Shown piece by piece: positions 13,425-25,425 of a DNA stretch of 64,000 nucleotides. Source of the DNA: Allodiplogaster sudhausi (taxonomy: Eukaryota > Nematoda > Chromadorea > Rhabditida > Diplogasteridae). Under the pieces are notes generated by a model. That model was not told the DNA's origin. It did no database searches and saw only the letters and a list, made by a program, of their open reading frames with translations. The stretch is from positions 5,793,001 through 5,857,000 of the forward strand of contig CALZFC010000005.1 in NCBI GenBank assembly GCA_945643635.1, given 5' to 3'. Every line of letters starts with the position of its first letter. Within the stretch, counting starts at the first letter, position 1. A program made the position numbers and the translations under genes.

Positions 13425-14700
13425 CTTTGTCTTTAACCGTCCCATGCATGTCTGCATGTCTTTCTGCTTCGTTTCACTTGTCTGTGCTTGTAAACATAAC
13501 CGGCTATGGAATCCTATCATTTGAGGATTTCTTTACTTTCACTGGTAAAAGGAAGAGTAGAATTACATTTCCGGTTCTCTTTCACTTCTTTGATTAGTAG
13601 GGTCTTTGACCGTTTCGGTCAGAAATAGGCATTGCAAAGAATTGCTTATAAGAGCGTCTCTTGAAATAGCTGGATGAAGAGAGTGTTCTCTTCCTTCAGC
13701 GTCCTTCACACGAGTGCGTCCCTCTGCCAGAGAAGCTTCTCGTCTGCTTCTCGCTTCCTCTTCCATGGTTCCTCACTCTGCCAATGCTCTTCTCATGCAA
13801 TGGGGGCAGTTCATCGCACACGATCTGTCCAAGACAACCATGCTGAACAACACGGCAAGTAGTTGTTCCGATGGGAATAAGATAAAAAGACTTCTTCTCT
13901 TTCCAGGAATGCGCGGCCTGCACTTCAGCAGCTGGAAAGTGCTTCTCGATCTTCCTCTCGCGTGCTGATCCGACGTATCTTTACTCTTTTATTAATCACA
14001 TTTTGTTATCTTGAGATTTGACACCCAAACCTATCATTCTAAGGACATAAAAATCCGCTCAAGATAATATTTTAGATTACTTATTAAATTAAACGTAGAA
14101 TTGGCCTGCTTTGCTACTCTGTTTCTTCTAAGCTATCTCTTTTTTCTCTGCCACTCTCTCCTCTCCGCTCCTCTGCTACTCTCTTCCTCTCTTCCCTAGC
14201 TTCGGCCGCTTCATGTGTCTGCCAGTGGCTCGGTCTGCTCCAGTCTGTGGTTCGGGGACAACTTCCTTCCGCGAGCAATACAACGAGAACACTGCGTTCA
14301 TCGACGGCTCCATGGTTATACCACCCTCAGAGTCATTCACTTTCTCTACTTCTCCTTCTTTCTCTCCTCCTCTCTTCTTTCTTGTTCTCTCTTACTCTCT
14401 TTCTCTATTACTCTCTTTTCCTTTAATTTTAATCCTTCAGATCTATGGCAGTAGCGACCGTGATCAGTTCCTCTTCCGTCAAGGCCAATTCCTGAAGACA
14501 AAGAACATAAGAGGGCGGAGCTTCCCTCCGATTGATGCAAACAACAACGTTGTGGCTGGAGATGACCGAGCCAACATCTTCGTAGGCCTCGCCGCTCTCC
14601 ATACTCTTTTCCTTCGACTTCACAACAGGTACATACATATGTGCGTTATGTATGCATGCATCTTTGTTCTCCCACTCGCTCTCTTTCTTTGACTCTCCTT

Positions 14701-14756
<56 letters not shown>

Positions 14757-14762
14757 CTTTCA

Positions 14763-14796
<34 letters not shown>

Positions 14797-16679
14797 TTCT
14801 CTCTCACTCTTTTCTCTGTACCCCTCTCTTTCTCTCCTCTCTCTCTCTCCCTTTCTTTCTCTCTTTCTCTCTCCTGCCTCACTGAGTCTACATTCTTCGT
14901 AGATTCGCCCAATCCCTGGAGCGAGTGAATCCTCACTGGGACCACGAAAGGCTCTTTCACGAGGCCAGGAAAGTAATCGGGGCAGTTCTGCAGAAGATCA
15001 CTTTCGATGTTGGCTTATCTTTTTATGAATGATTTGTCGCGGAGTGAACAGCTTGAGTGACAGGAGTATCTACCGAGAGTGCTTGGCAAGGAGTTCGACC
15101 GACTCATCGGGGACTACCGTAACTACGACTCCACCGTCGACCCTTCCGTTGCCAACGAGTTCACCAGCTGTGCTTTCCGCTTTGGACATGGACTCGTACA
15201 GGTTCATTCCTTCGATCATTTCGCTTCAATCAGCCAACCTGACAGGGTATCTATCAGAAACCCTAAATCCAGCAATACCGTGTTATTTTGGGAATAGCCC
15301 TTGATATGTGATGAATCGGAATCAAAAAAATGAGCCTCCGAGTCCTTCTAGAAAACATTTTTTTTATATCTTTTTAAGGATACCTATATGTTTCAGAAAC
15401 TGATTTTTTCCATTCCGTATATCCATATGTAACAAAAACCCATGACGATTATGTTCTTCCAGGAATTTTATCCCATTCTGGACTCGAACTTCAGCCAGAT
15501 TGGAGGAATTCCATTCAACGATGGAATGTTCAAGAGCATTCATATCATTAACAATGGAGTCGATCCTCTCGTAAGAGGGCTCCTCACTTTACCAGCCAAA
15601 ATGCCACAAAGGTCAGGCACGGAGTCCCTCTTTATCTCTCTCTCCCTTCTCCGTCTATTACTTTTAACAGGAATACAGTTACTTGTAATGTTCAGATTGA
15701 CTCCAGCAGTCACAGAGCGAATCTTCGGAAACTCCGACCTTGGTTCGATCAATATTCAACGGGGACGCGACCACGGAGTTCCTGGCTTTGTTGCCTGGAG
15801 GAAAATGTGTGGACTGCCTGAGGCCAATGACTTTGATGATCTGGAAGCAACGATCAAAAACAAAGTTGTCATCGACAATCTACGGCTTGTTTACAAGCAC
15901 GTCGGTCTGTTTTAGTATTTATAACTTGCCTTTTAATTTATGACTCTAAATGATAATTGTGCTGAGTATTTTATTAGAGAGAGGAAGGATACATACGTAC
16001 AGAGTATGAATGTATGTACATACATATGTAGAAAAGAGAGAATTTGTATGGAATGAAAAGGAAAGAAGATGCGCACTTTATAGAATTTTGTTTTAGGAAG
16101 TGTATAAACTATAATGGATGGTTTTACAAGCAATGAACCAAAAGAAAGAGATGGATGGCAAGGGAGTGATATAGCATAGGAAAGACGGACAGAGAGAGAG
16201 AGTGAGAGATGGCGAGGGAAGGAAAATGATGCGATTTTCTTGCAGAGAATATTGACATGTACGTGGGGTCGATTCTGGAGGATCCCTTGGAAGAGGCGTT
16301 GGTTGGCCCGACAATTGCATGCGTCGTCTCCAACCAGTTCAGAAGGCTGCGAGACGGTGACAGGTAATTGGCCTGCATTTCCATCTCAAAGATTTTCTTT
16401 TTCAACCACTCTAGAAAATTCCGTCAGTTACTTTATTAAAGAGTGAATATTGAAAATAAAAGTTGTAGATTCTTCTATAAACGGGAAGGAGTCTTCACCC
16501 CTGGCCAGCGGAAGCAGATCGAGAAGTTCTCGATTGCGAGAGTTCTCTGCACGGCAGGCGAGGCATGGACTCGTGCCCCGAGGAATGCCTTCAACACTTT
16601 CAACGTGGAAGAACATCAACTTGTGGCTTGCGACCGAATCCCAGATATTGACTTCTCCAAGTGGAAGGAGGACATTTAG
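10439..16679 (+). CDS. Secreted ShK-domain animal haem peroxidase
   Basis: Extracellular haem peroxidase of the nematode SKPO/MLT-7 type, which cross-links tyrosines in cuticle or acts in defence. Sixteen exons: 10439-10481, 11209-11667, 11711-11830, 12689-12769, 12868-12934, 13018-13136, 13700-13854, 13907-13974, 14200-14314, 14441-14628, 14903-15008, 15064-15201, 15463-15611, 15696-15904, 16246-16363, 16469-16679; 781 residues. Signal peptide [14 protein letters not shown], then a charged linker, two ShKT modules ([11 protein letters not shown]...CDIC and [11 protein letters not shown]...CKAC) and the peroxidase domain. The domain shows [21 protein letters not shown] with distal His, [19 protein letters not shown] with proximal His, and [10 protein letters not shown]. 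The usual Asp before the distal His is Ala. The intron after exon 7 is GC-AG (ACG|GCAAGT). Exon 4-5 borders are the least certain. Confidence 0.93.
12274..12441. mobile_element. Fold-back MITE of 168 bp with 9-bp target duplication
   Basis: The left end starts GGCAGTTTGTAAAGTTCATC and the right end is its reverse complement. Inverted identity covers the first 37 bases. Each arm repeats GTTCATCT. The 9-mer GAGTATCCA flanks both sides (12265-12273 and 12442-12450). A 9-bp duplication is typical of Mutator-like elements. It lies in intron 3 of the peroxidase gene and encodes nothing. Confidence 0.88.
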
Positions 16680-17409
16680 TGTCCACTTCATCACTTTCTA
16701 TTATTCGCTCATCGAGATCTCCAAGGAAGAAGTCAACCGATTTCTTCACAAATTCTAAAATGAATTGGCTATATCAACATGGGTTTATTGACCCTAATAA
16801 TATTGTTAGATTGTTCTTCATTTGATCGTCTTTTTTGTTCAGCGGAAAGCATTAAGCGATATCCACGCGGGTCTTCATAATTCTTTCACACTTCTTAATG
16901 TGCCTTACGCATTGTAAACTACTGTTAAAATATCATCTGCATTTGTATTTCGAAATGATCAAGTCAAATTTCTATGTTTCATTTCTATATTTTGAAACAT
17001 TTTAGATATTCAACGATCATGACATTTCAGTAAGCTAGTTGCATAGCTGTTTCATTAGAGGTAAAACTATTCAATGCCATATCCCAAGTTTCCTTTCCAA
17101 ACACATTGCGGTTCTTCAAGCGCGCCATCAATATCTTTCCAGTAATAAGATCAATAGGATATCATTAAAGTAGTATTTCTAGGTCAATAAAATAAATGTG
17201 GTTGCAGACATGTAATGTACACCCCCCCCCCTCGTGAAGACTCACTCTCTTTATGATTACATTCTTTTCCGATCACGTATGACCATCTCTCTTCTCATTC
17301 TTGTCATGTAATGAGTTCTGAGCAACATTTCAAATGGAGTGCAATGTTTATGCAGTTTGAAGCGAGAGCGGTGGGAGAGAGGGAAGAGGGAAAGACAAAT
17401 GAGAATTCT

Positions 17410-18378
17410 TTAAGCGTCGTCCTTCCTCTCGGGACAGGGGCAATAGTTGGCGTCCTTGCCAACGAGGCCGGCATCTCCTTGCTTGCCAGGATTTCCATCC
17501 TTAGCATCGGGACCAGGGAATCCATCAGGTCCCTTTTCGCCGGCCTTTCCAGGCTTTCCATCGAGTCCTGGCTCGCCGGCCTGGCCGGGTTCCCCGTCAG
17601 GACCAGGTGGACTTGCCGGGCCAATCTGTCCGGGAAGGCCGGGCGTGCCCACAATTCCGTCCATGCCGGGATTGCCTTTCTCTCCATTGGTGCCGGCCTC
17701 TCCTGGTTGTCCAAGTGAGCCAGGTTCGCCTTCTTCACCACCAAGACCGTCTTCTCCCGGGGGTCCGACGGGGCCGGGTGATCCTGGGTATCCTTGGTTT
17801 CCTTCCTTGCCTTGCGGACCGACGGGTCCAGGTGGGCCGGGAGGGCACGAGACACAGCCGCCAGGCTCATCGAAGGTGGCTGCGAGAGCGACGCCGGCCA
17901 CTCCGGGCCGTCCAGGCCGGCCAGGCTCTCCGTTCTCTCCGCGGTCTCCGGGTGGCCCGGGAGGGCCGGGAGGGCCAGCCGGGCATCCCTCGGAGTCGAA
18001 GGAGCAGTTGCAGGAGTCAGGGTACGAAGCCTGTCGCCGCGTGCGGAAGAACGCAGAGATCGACGGAGCCGAGGAGCGGCCGATGCTCATGCCAATCATC
18101 CTCTCCCAGGCATCGTCTGCCATCTGCTTGAAGTCACCCACTCCATCCACGATCTCCCCCTGCAAGAGAATCCTTGGATTAAGAGAGAGAGAGGGAGAGA
18201 AAGAGAGAGGGAGAGAGTGAAAGAGTGAGAGAAAGAGATAGAGAGAGAGAGAGAGACTAGCCTGCAGAGCATCGATGTCTCCGACGATGTGATGAATAGC
18301 AGCGAGGGAGAAGAGAATGGCGATGAGAGAAGAGGCTGCCCCCACCGGCACTGCCCATCCTCCACTAAACTTTGCCAT
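17410..18378 (-). CDS. Nematode cuticle collagen
   Basis: Secreted structural protein of the exoskeleton. Two exons on the minus strand, 18262-18378 and 17410-18159, give 288 residues, the usual size. Residues 1-39 hold the nematode cuticle-collagen N-terminal domain with its hydrophobic segment ([14 protein letters not shown]). RTRRQ near residue 80 fits a subtilisin/furin-like processing site. Then come Gly-X-Y blocks split by a non-collagenous CVSCPP knot, with Cys pairs (CNCS, CVSC, CPCP) for trimer cross-links. The intron has a GC donor (CAG|GCTAGT). Convergent with the peroxidase gene, and divergent from RPL36A with 787 bp between. The opposite-strand collagen-like frame is only the antisense of this gene. 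Confidence 0.96.
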   Translation of the reverse strand: MAKFSGGWAVPVGAASSLIAILFSLAAIHHIVGDIDALQASLSLSLYLFLSLFHSLPLSFSPSLSLNPRILLQGEIVDGVGDFKQMADDAWERMIGMSIGRSSAPSISAFFRTRRQASYPDSCNCSFDSEGCPAGPPGPPGPPGDRGENGEPGRPGRPGVAGVALAATFDEPGGCVSCPPGPPGPVGPQGKEGNQGYPGSPGPVGPPGEDGLGGEEGEPGSLGQPGEAGTNGEKGNPGMDGIVGTPGLPGQIGPASPPGPDGEPGQAGEPGLDGKPGKAGEKGPDGFPGPDAKDGNPGKQGDAGLVGKDANYCPCPERKDDA

Positions 18379-18410
18379 GACCAGGCTTCTCCTTGCTCTC
18401 CCTCTCAATC

Positions 18411-18419
18411 TTTTATATT
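18411..18419 (-). promoter_or_regulatory. TATA-like box of the collagen gene
   Basis: On the minus strand the sequence reads AATATAAAAG about 35 bp before the collagen start codon. The short leader fits a highly transcribed collagen gene. The transcription start itself is not visible. Confidence 0.5.
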
Positions 18420-19165
18420 GCGAACCTGGCCGTTCGACTCCTCCCTCTCCTGTCCCCTCTCACTTACAGTCCATGTCCTCTCTTCTCTTCCACTCCGATC
18501 CGGGTGAGAGATATCCACGAAAAAAGTGTGTTCATCCCCTCTCGCACCGGTTAGCAACGTGTTCAATAACGACACCTCGCCACTTTCCACGAGGATACGC
18601 AGTCCGCCTGGCAACTCAGCTATTAAGATTTCATTTGATTCATATTATAGTGGGAAATAGGTTTATTTAGAACGAGCCCGAGCATCAATGCAAACCACTA
18701 GCAGGCAAAAGAGGAGAAATGGAGGAAGTCTGTGAATATTGGGCACATCCATGTGGATGAGAAATCATTGAAATCTCTTGTATATAGAAAAAGCTGTTGG
18801 ATATTAAATCTGAAAAATTTATCATCCTGGAATTTTGTTCTCTAACTTCCATAACACACGATATTGAAAAATCACATTTTTACCATTTCAAGTTTTAATT
18901 TAATTTAGCGCGAAAATCTTATACCGAAAGAGCTACAGTATATCACTATCTTTCTGCAGTTGAACTTTTGGCTTGATATAACTTTTGCACATTTTCATTC
19001 GTTTTTATTCGTTTTGATGCTTATTAAGTGGATTTAAATTACTTAGTGGTCTTTAACCTTTCTTGTAGCTTTCTCGGTGTTGTTTTCTACGCCGGTACAG
19101 GCCGTGCTATTAGTTCTGGATTTATTTTTATTAAATAATTTGCAGTTCCCATTGCTTGAGGTAAG
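18420..19165. other. Divergent intergenic region between collagen and RPL36A
   Basis: No protein-coding frame of interest. On the plus strand TTTGCAG at 19139-19145 lies 20 bp before the RPL36A start and could be a 5'-UTR or trans-splice acceptor. A pyrimidine-rich stretch near 19050-19075 may hold the ribosomal-protein promoter. Confidence 0.45.
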
Positions 19166-20652
19166 ATGGTGAACGTCCCGAAGGCCAGGAAGACCTTCTG
19201 CGACGGGAAGTGCCGCAAGCACACGAACCACAAGGTGACTCAGTACAAGAAGGGAAAGGACTCTTCTTTCGCTCAGGGTCGGTGGCTCCATTTTTCTTCT
19301 TCTAAGAATGTCTCGTTATACTTTAACATTTGCATTGTTATTCTTCTACTTTGCTACCATTTAAGATTTAAAAATGGGCACATGTTAAATATCGATGTCA
19401 TAGATACACTTTGTGGGCTTCGATTCTTGATTTACATAAGTAACTATATTATTTCCGGTCTCTCTTTATCCCAGATACCCTTGGTGTCCTACGGGTTAAA
19501 TTTCATCGGAATGTTTTCATTGGTTTTTGGTATTCATGATTAGCAATCTGAAGCTACAAGTTTGGCAACGTGCCCGTGTTCTTTAATGAGATGAATTTAG
19601 TCATAAATGGCTTAACATTAAGTCTCACTATTCTAACCTGGTAGCCTCGGTTGAAAAGGTATTCTCGGTTTTACATACCCATCTGATTGTTTTTACCGCG
19701 TTGGGATCCTAACCCATGCAGTGAATGAAAAAGAAAGTGAGGTAGCGGGGAGTAGACATATAACGGCACCATAAGAACAAACATTCACCAAATTCGATCT
19801 CCTGCTTGTACAAAGATTTCTAACCTGTTTTTTTATCCAGCTAAACAGAATTGCATGCTTTTCGTAAATTAGCTGCTAGAACTTGGGCCATTTCGGGAAG
19901 AAATTTGTGTGTATATCTTTATAACTCAGAGAAATATAGAAATTTCTCTGATTTAGCGGTTTTTTATAATCCTGATTTCGTCTCCAATGGCTTACGCGGG
20001 CTGAATGTTCATTCCTAAATGAGGTGAATATCGTGCAAGAAAGCGGGAAATTGTAATTGAGAGCCCTTTAAAAAAAAAATATGCCTAATTCTGCTTGATT
20101 AGTATATTGCTGCGCTCGAGAATAGTTTTTATTTCTATTTAAAAGGATGTCTTGGAAAGGGAAGGACCTGTTCTATGATATACTATTTTCGTAGTTGTTA
20201 TCGAATGTTATAGGTTCTCTCGAAAATTTTGAACCAAAAATGAATTGACTCGACGGTGAAGCGAACTAAAAAAAATCAGCGAATACATATCCATTTGCTT
20301 CTCGATATATCAGCATTGCAAAACTATTCTGGCCTAATAGAAAATATCCGAAAATACTATTCTGGCTTAGACGATAATATTCGAAAATAGGAAATAGAAT
20401 AACACACTTATTTTGATATGATGTAATCTTAAGAGAATTCTTGCAGGCCGTCGTCGTTACGACCGAAAGCAGTCTGGATTCGGCGGTCAGACCAAGCCGA
20501 TCTTCCGCAAGAAGGCCAAGACCACGAAGAAGATCGTGCTGAGGATGGAATGCACGGAGTGCAAGCATCGCAAGCAACTTCCCATCAAGAGATGCAAGCA
20601 CTTCGAGTTGGGAGGCCAGAAGAAGTCCAAGGGAAGCGTCATCCAATTCTAA
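19166..20652 (+). CDS. RPL36A: 60S ribosomal protein eL42 (RPL36A/L44)
   Basis: Zinc-ribbon protein of the ribosomal E-site region. Exon 1, 19166-19277, encodes [20 protein letters not shown]...SSFAQ. Exon 2, 20447-20652, begins [20 protein letters not shown] and ends GSVIQF. The total is 105 residues against 106 in humans. Zinc cysteines are present (FCDGKC and CTECKHRK). The proline in QTKPIF is the residue linked in yeasts to cycloheximide sensitivity. The single intron is 1,169 bp, long for a ribosomal protein gene in a genome with many 45-60 nt introns. A poly(A) signal follows at 20696. Confidence 0.97.
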
Positions 20653-20695
20653 GCTCACTCCGTTTTTGGCACTTCTTGTTGATTTGACCGTTTGC

Positions 20696-20701
20696 AATAA
20701 A
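20696..20701 (+). terminator. AATAAA poly(A) signal of RPL36A
   Basis: AATAAA 44 bp after the stop codon. Only about 120 bp separate it from the proposed nibrin start. Confidence 0.7.
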
Positions 20702-20822
20702 GCAACGATACTATCGGATATTCTTCTTATTTTGTGAGGTGATGTGTACACGTACATGTGAGTAATATTTGGTAGTTGCTTCAATTGGTGCCATGGCAAA
20801 GATATTTGTTTATTGAGAGGGG

Positions 20823-22912
20823 ATGTTCTTCGGACTGGCACGCCAGGGAAGGCCAGGCATGTTATGAGTATTACTGTTCTTATCATTATTTGAAAGGGGA
20901 GCAGATTGAGGGTGGAATGGAATGTTCGTACAGATGCCTTGCTGTGCAAGTGGCAGACGGAAGGGGAGACGAAGGTGATTGGGAGAGACAAGAGCTGTGC
21001 TATTGTCTTGGATGCAATGGCTCCCGGCGTTTCCCGCAGACATGTCTCGCTCACCCTTCGGCAGGTTGACACTGCTCTTCTTGGGGGCTTTCTTATCTTC
21101 TTTCTTTGTTGCAGGACAAGATTGTTATGCTCGACTCCTCGTCATACGGTACATTTGTAGATGAAGAACGAGTACACCAACGAGAGAGAATTCTGGATGG
21201 AGGAGAAGTCATCAGGGTTCTTTAAAATTTGTTTGCGATTTTTTTAAAGAAATTTTTTGTGATCTTTTTAAACAGGATATTAAATTTTAGTTCAAAATCG
21301 GATTTTCGTGTCCATATTTAAACGGCTTTTGTCATTGTGTGACCGTGTTGAAGGTCGGCAGTGAAATGTTCGTCCTTTCTACAACGACCCCCACTCCATC
21401 CAATGCCAAGAATGTCTCTTCATTTCCACATAAGAGAAAAGCCGTTCCCACGTCGGCCATCCCCGCTAAAGTTAGAATTGTTTTTCCCTTCTTGGCTTAA
21501 CCAATTCCTTCGATTAAGCGTGTCCTGCTATTGGATGATTCGGAAACTTTGAATGAAGAAAGAAGCCGTGTCACATCTGCTTCCGTCGTTGCCCAGGACT
21601 CTATAATTGAGTGTGCTTCCAATCTTTTCATTTGCAGTATTTTAATCTTATTTCTTCTATCAATCTTGCCTGACAATGAGGGACCCGTTCATCCTGGTTT
21701 TGTTGGACATCTGTCCCTTGTCTGAAGAGATTTGAAGAGAGACAATGTATGAAAAATTAGGTTTTTACCCCAGAATTCTCACTGAAAATTCATAATTATT
21801 GCCATCCTACTTTTTTTAGGATTCGGATATTCGTGGACTGCGACACCCCTTTTTTCCCTGTTGTAGACACTATGTTTTACAAATATTGAACATTTCTTGC
21901 AGTTTGGATACAGAATCACCTGAAGAGAGAGGCGAGGAGGAGATCGAAGTGTTGGAAGTAGAAGGCCCTGGTGCCGGCAACACTTGTGGTTCGTCTGCCT
22001 GGGACCATATCTTCCAGCGTCCCTCTGCTCGTCCCGCTCGTCCTTTTCCTTCTCTCTCCTCGTTCACCCGTGACACTGCTTCCCAGTTTGAAGTTCCACG
22101 CAGTCAGTTGTCCCTTTGATAGGAGATGGAGTGAGAGACAGACAGAGAAAGAGAGATGGGTGAGGAGGATCGCTAATTCAGGCAATGCTCGCGTCGGAGA
22201 GCGTAAGCGTTCGCTGTTCTTCTCTAAATCGCCTAGAAAGAAGCCTGCCGCTTCCTCCCCTCCCCCTGTCCCTCGCGTCCTTTCTTCCCCGCAGAAGTAT
22301 GCTTGGTTGTTGAATTCGTTACATTCGCGTGTCTCCTTGAGGATGCGGCCGAGCCGTTCGTGGAAAGTTAAGAAATTTATGGACACAGTGGAGACTGTTG
22401 CTTCTGCCGAAGAGTCTTTCTCCTCCAGCGCCCCTCCAGTTTATGTCAGTTACTTATTCTTTGCAAAGTGCAATCCACTATTCTAGCCTAATCAAGCGGG
22501 CAATCCTTCTTTCTTGAGGACCTTTCCCACTTCTTGGTACCGAATGATATAGAAGACGGAGAGTGCCTCCCTCCGCCCGATCTCGTTCTCCCTCCCGAAA
22601 TCAGGGTTTCTTCTGAGGACCATTTGAATTCTGAACGAGCGATTAGTGCAGTTTAGAAATCAATGGTGGTTCTGGCAGACGTGATGAGAAAGAGTTCGCC
22701 CCCTCCGGCCACCACTCACTTCGCCGCTGGCGATCGACCGAACTTTAAGCGATTTAAAAAGGTGCAGTTTCTACCCTTGATGTCACACAGTCACTTCTTC
22801 TCTTGACCAGGCTCGTCAGGGTCGATTCTACTTGGAGGCGGCTGGAGAGACGGCCCCGCCCACAATTGCGGGAAGCAGTGACTTGGTGGACTTCCGCAAG
22901 ATTGCCAGTTAA
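20823..22912 (+). CDS. NBN: Nibrin/NBS1-like MRN complex subunit
   Basis: Adaptor of the MRE11-RAD50-NBS1 DNA-break sensor. Exons supported: 20823-20860, 20905-21064, 21115-21216, 21354-21470, 21519-?, 21903-22102, 22182-22296, 22342-22444, 22519-22605, 22657-22761, 22811-22912. The N-terminus is an FHA domain: ETKVIGRDKSCAIVL, SRRHVSLTL, and SSSYGTFVDEERV then GGEVIRVGSEMFVL. The C-terminus has RPNFKRFKK followed by IAGSSDLVDFRK, matching the MRE11-binding NFKKFKK and GGSDL motifs of human NBN. The centre is acidic and Ser/Pro-rich. I cannot place exons confidently between 21519 and 21902, and no clear BRCT pair is seen there, so BRCT domains may be lost, strongly diverged or missed. Several introns are only 44-51 nt. 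The exon 1 start is an inference. Confidence 0.82.
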
Positions 22913-22982
22913 TCGTACTTTGCGCTTTCTTTGTATTTGTTTGATGATATGACTGGTACTCCGCCTTTTATCCGAATGACTG

Positions 22983-23759
22983 CTAGAAGAAATAAAATCG
23001 TTTCCTTGTTCCCGTCTCCTTCTGCAAGTCGGCGAGGAAAGTGGAAGTATACCGTTGAAGAGTGACATCCGCCATCCTGGCCAGCCGCACTGCCCGACGG
23101 GCCCATTCCACTGCCTCTTCCTTCTTTCCTGCAACGAGTGAAGGGAGTGAAATGTATCCAGAAGGGAGTAACCTGTGTGGAACAGGGCCTCTGCGTAGTT
23201 GCAGTAGAGGCCGGGGAGGAGCGAGGAACACTCCTCCAGCATGGCGGCCCGCTCTACTGCCAGCGATAGGAAACGAGCCGCTGATGCAAATCTGAAAGGG
23301 AGAGATCAGACTGAGGAAGGAGAAAACTGAAAAACGCACCGTTGCTTGAGCACGCATTGTGCTCCGTAGTTGTTGAGGAGGTGAATGCTGTGGGCCGAGC
23401 GGACGCCGTAGATCTGATAGCAGATCTGAAGGGGATTGTGAGGGGTGGAGAGGGCGGAGAGGGGACGGACCTTCAGCACTTCTGACATGTACTCGTCAGC
23501 TTCTGCCTGGCGACCTTCATCGCAGAACGTCACGAGGAATCTTGCATAGGAGTCCAGGCACATTCCGAGAAGGGCAACGGGGTCGGAGTGAGCAGCGCCC
23601 CGCGTGTCCATCGCGTGACGGTCTTCGGCCAACGCGCCGCCCGCCACCGTCGACGACGCCAGGTGGGCATCCGACACCTTCAGCGGCCATTCTCTCTCCC
23701 CCCTCACTCTCTCTCCCCCCCTCACTCTCTCTATCTCTCTCTCCCCCCTCACTCTCTCT

Positions 23760-23797
<38 letters not shown>

Positions 23798-24635
23798 CTC
23801 TCTTCACGACCTACCGCCATCTGCTTCCGAATGCAGTGTGCGAAGCCAGTTTCCGCATTCTTAATCTCGCCTCTTCTAGCCAGCAAATCAGCCAGTTTGA
23901 GTGAGATGCCGATGAAGGCGGGATCAGAGTCGCGTGTTCCGTGCAACTCCACCAGCCTTAAAGGGAACAGTGAAGCACCGCGGGGAATCGCAGTAGAAAC
24001 CTCTTGATGGCAGTTCTGAAGTGTTGTTCAGCCTGTCCATTGTCACCCTTCTCGTAGAAAGTGTTGGCCAGTTCATCGATCACTCTGGTCTCAGCCATCT
24101 CTTCTTTCCTTTCGCGAGCTTCTATCAAAGCTGCATCCAGCAATGCAACCGCTTCCTCATATTTCTTATACTTCCGTGCCAGCCATGACTGGAACGATGC
24201 AGCATTACTCTTCTGATGGATTCAACAAGTCATATTGTTTAAGATTAAACATAAAGAAGATTTGTATTTCTCTTATCCTCTATCACAACTAGACAAGAAA
24301 CCTTGTTTAAGATTCCAAGGGCCTGCTCTATGCGAGCTTCCAGGTGAAAGAAGAAATATCAGCTAAACCTTCTTTATCTTGTCCTTAATCGGGTCGCTGT
24401 CGAGGTCAAAATCATCCAGTCCAAGGAGATGCTTGAGAGTGAGAATCCAAGAGAGTGCGAGAACGGGATGCCGATGGGAGCGTCTCTCTCCCCTTTTGTA
24501 ATTATGCTCATGGTCATGACCATACGAAGTGGAGTAGACGGAAAGAGAAGACGGAGAAGGAATGCAGCGAGTGCTGAGGGGCAGTCTGGACAGCGGCCGA
24601 GACAAGCGACCGACCATTCGGAGAGGGCCACTCAT
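22983..24635 (-). CDS. TTC19: TTC19, mitochondrial complex III assembly TPR protein
   Basis: Inner-membrane TPR protein needed for respiratory complex III maintenance. Exons (minus): 24369-24635, 24001-24212, 23815-23956, 23471-23677, 23340-23425, 23173-23291, 22983-23128; 392 residues against 380 in humans. The N-terminus MSGPLRMVGRLSRPLSRLPL is a typical Arg-rich presequence. TPR stretches include ELANTFYEKGDNGQAEQHF, ISLKLADLLARRGEIKNAE, LLGMCLDSYARFLVTF and YGVRSAHSIHLLNNYG. Last gene of the minus-strand cluster and convergent with nibrin (70 bp between stops). Another small open stretch at about 24310-24350 reads EARIEQALGILNK but lacks a usable acceptor and was left out. Confidence 0.92.
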
Positions 24636-24903
24636 CTGACATTCCACTTCCTTCTCTGTATCCCTCTCTCGCTCTTCCCCTCTCTCTCTCTCTCTCTTCC
24701 TCTCTCTCTCTCGCTCTCTCTTCTCTCTCTCGCTCTTCCTCTCTCTCTCTCTCTCTCTCGCTCTCTCTTCCTCCCTCACAACACAATCAGTACCAAACGT
24801 GCACTCAAAGCAATCTCCTTATTCCAAACAATGTTGATAGCGTATATACTTTCTTTATCTTCTTTCAAACGAGGAAAATTTACATATAGGGCAATAAATG
24901 CGA

Positions 24904-25077
24904 CTATTCCTTAATTGCAAAACTTGTCCCACAGGAACAAGACTTATCGGCTTTGGGATTTTCAGTGATTCGGAAGGAGCTTCGCATCAGTTCCTCCACG
25001 TAGTCAACAGTAGCTCCGGAAATGAACGACAGGGACATCTGAAAGGATGACTGGGTAGAAGAAATGCGGCGAGGAGC

Positions 25078-25109
<32 letters not shown>

Positions 25110-25425
25110 AAGAGAAAGAGAAAGAGAGAGAGAAAGAGAGAGAGAAAGAGAAAGAGAGAGAGAGAGAGAATGAGCTTACCTCATCAACGACGACAACTTC
25201 TCTGCCTTGGTGGCTGAGGACAACATCGTCCTGCTGTCTCTCCGCATCGAGTCTGAGTTTGTACTCGAATCCAGAGCAGCCGCCTCCGTCCACTTCAATG
25301 CGAAGTCTCTCATCAGGGGCGAGGATGTGGTGGAGTCTCTTCAGGGCGGAGGGAGAGAGATTCAACTCAGAAGGGAGAGCTGCACGAGAGAGGAAGCGAG
25401 TGGAGAGACGCAGAAGACCGCTCAT
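24904..25425 (-). CDS. ISCA2: ISCA2, mitochondrial iron-sulfur assembly protein
   Basis: A-type Fe-S carrier that acts with ISCA1 and IBA57 in mitochondrial [4Fe-4S] assembly. Exons (minus): 25180-25425 and 24904-25038; 126 residues. An Arg/Ser-rich N-terminus (MSGLLRLSTRFLSRA) fits a presequence. The three cluster cysteines are present in GGGCSGFEY and the C-terminal CSCGTSF. The intron is largely GA/CT repeat. Same strand as and 268 bp ahead of TTC19. Confidence 0.95.

Noticed and set aside
17447..18220. 257-residue Gly/Pro-rich frame on the plus strand
   Set aside because: Antisense of the collagen gene; the minus strand has the cuticle collagen N-terminal domain, signal segment and splice sites.
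19278..20446. snoRNA in the RPL36A intron
   Set aside because: No paired C/D boxes with flanking complementarity or H/ACA hairpins could be recognised by eye.
24310..24350. Open stretch EARIEQALGILNK on the minus strand as an extra TTC19 exon
   Set aside because: No AG acceptor in the right phase; skipping it joins exons 1 and 2 in frame with a normal TTC19 sequence.
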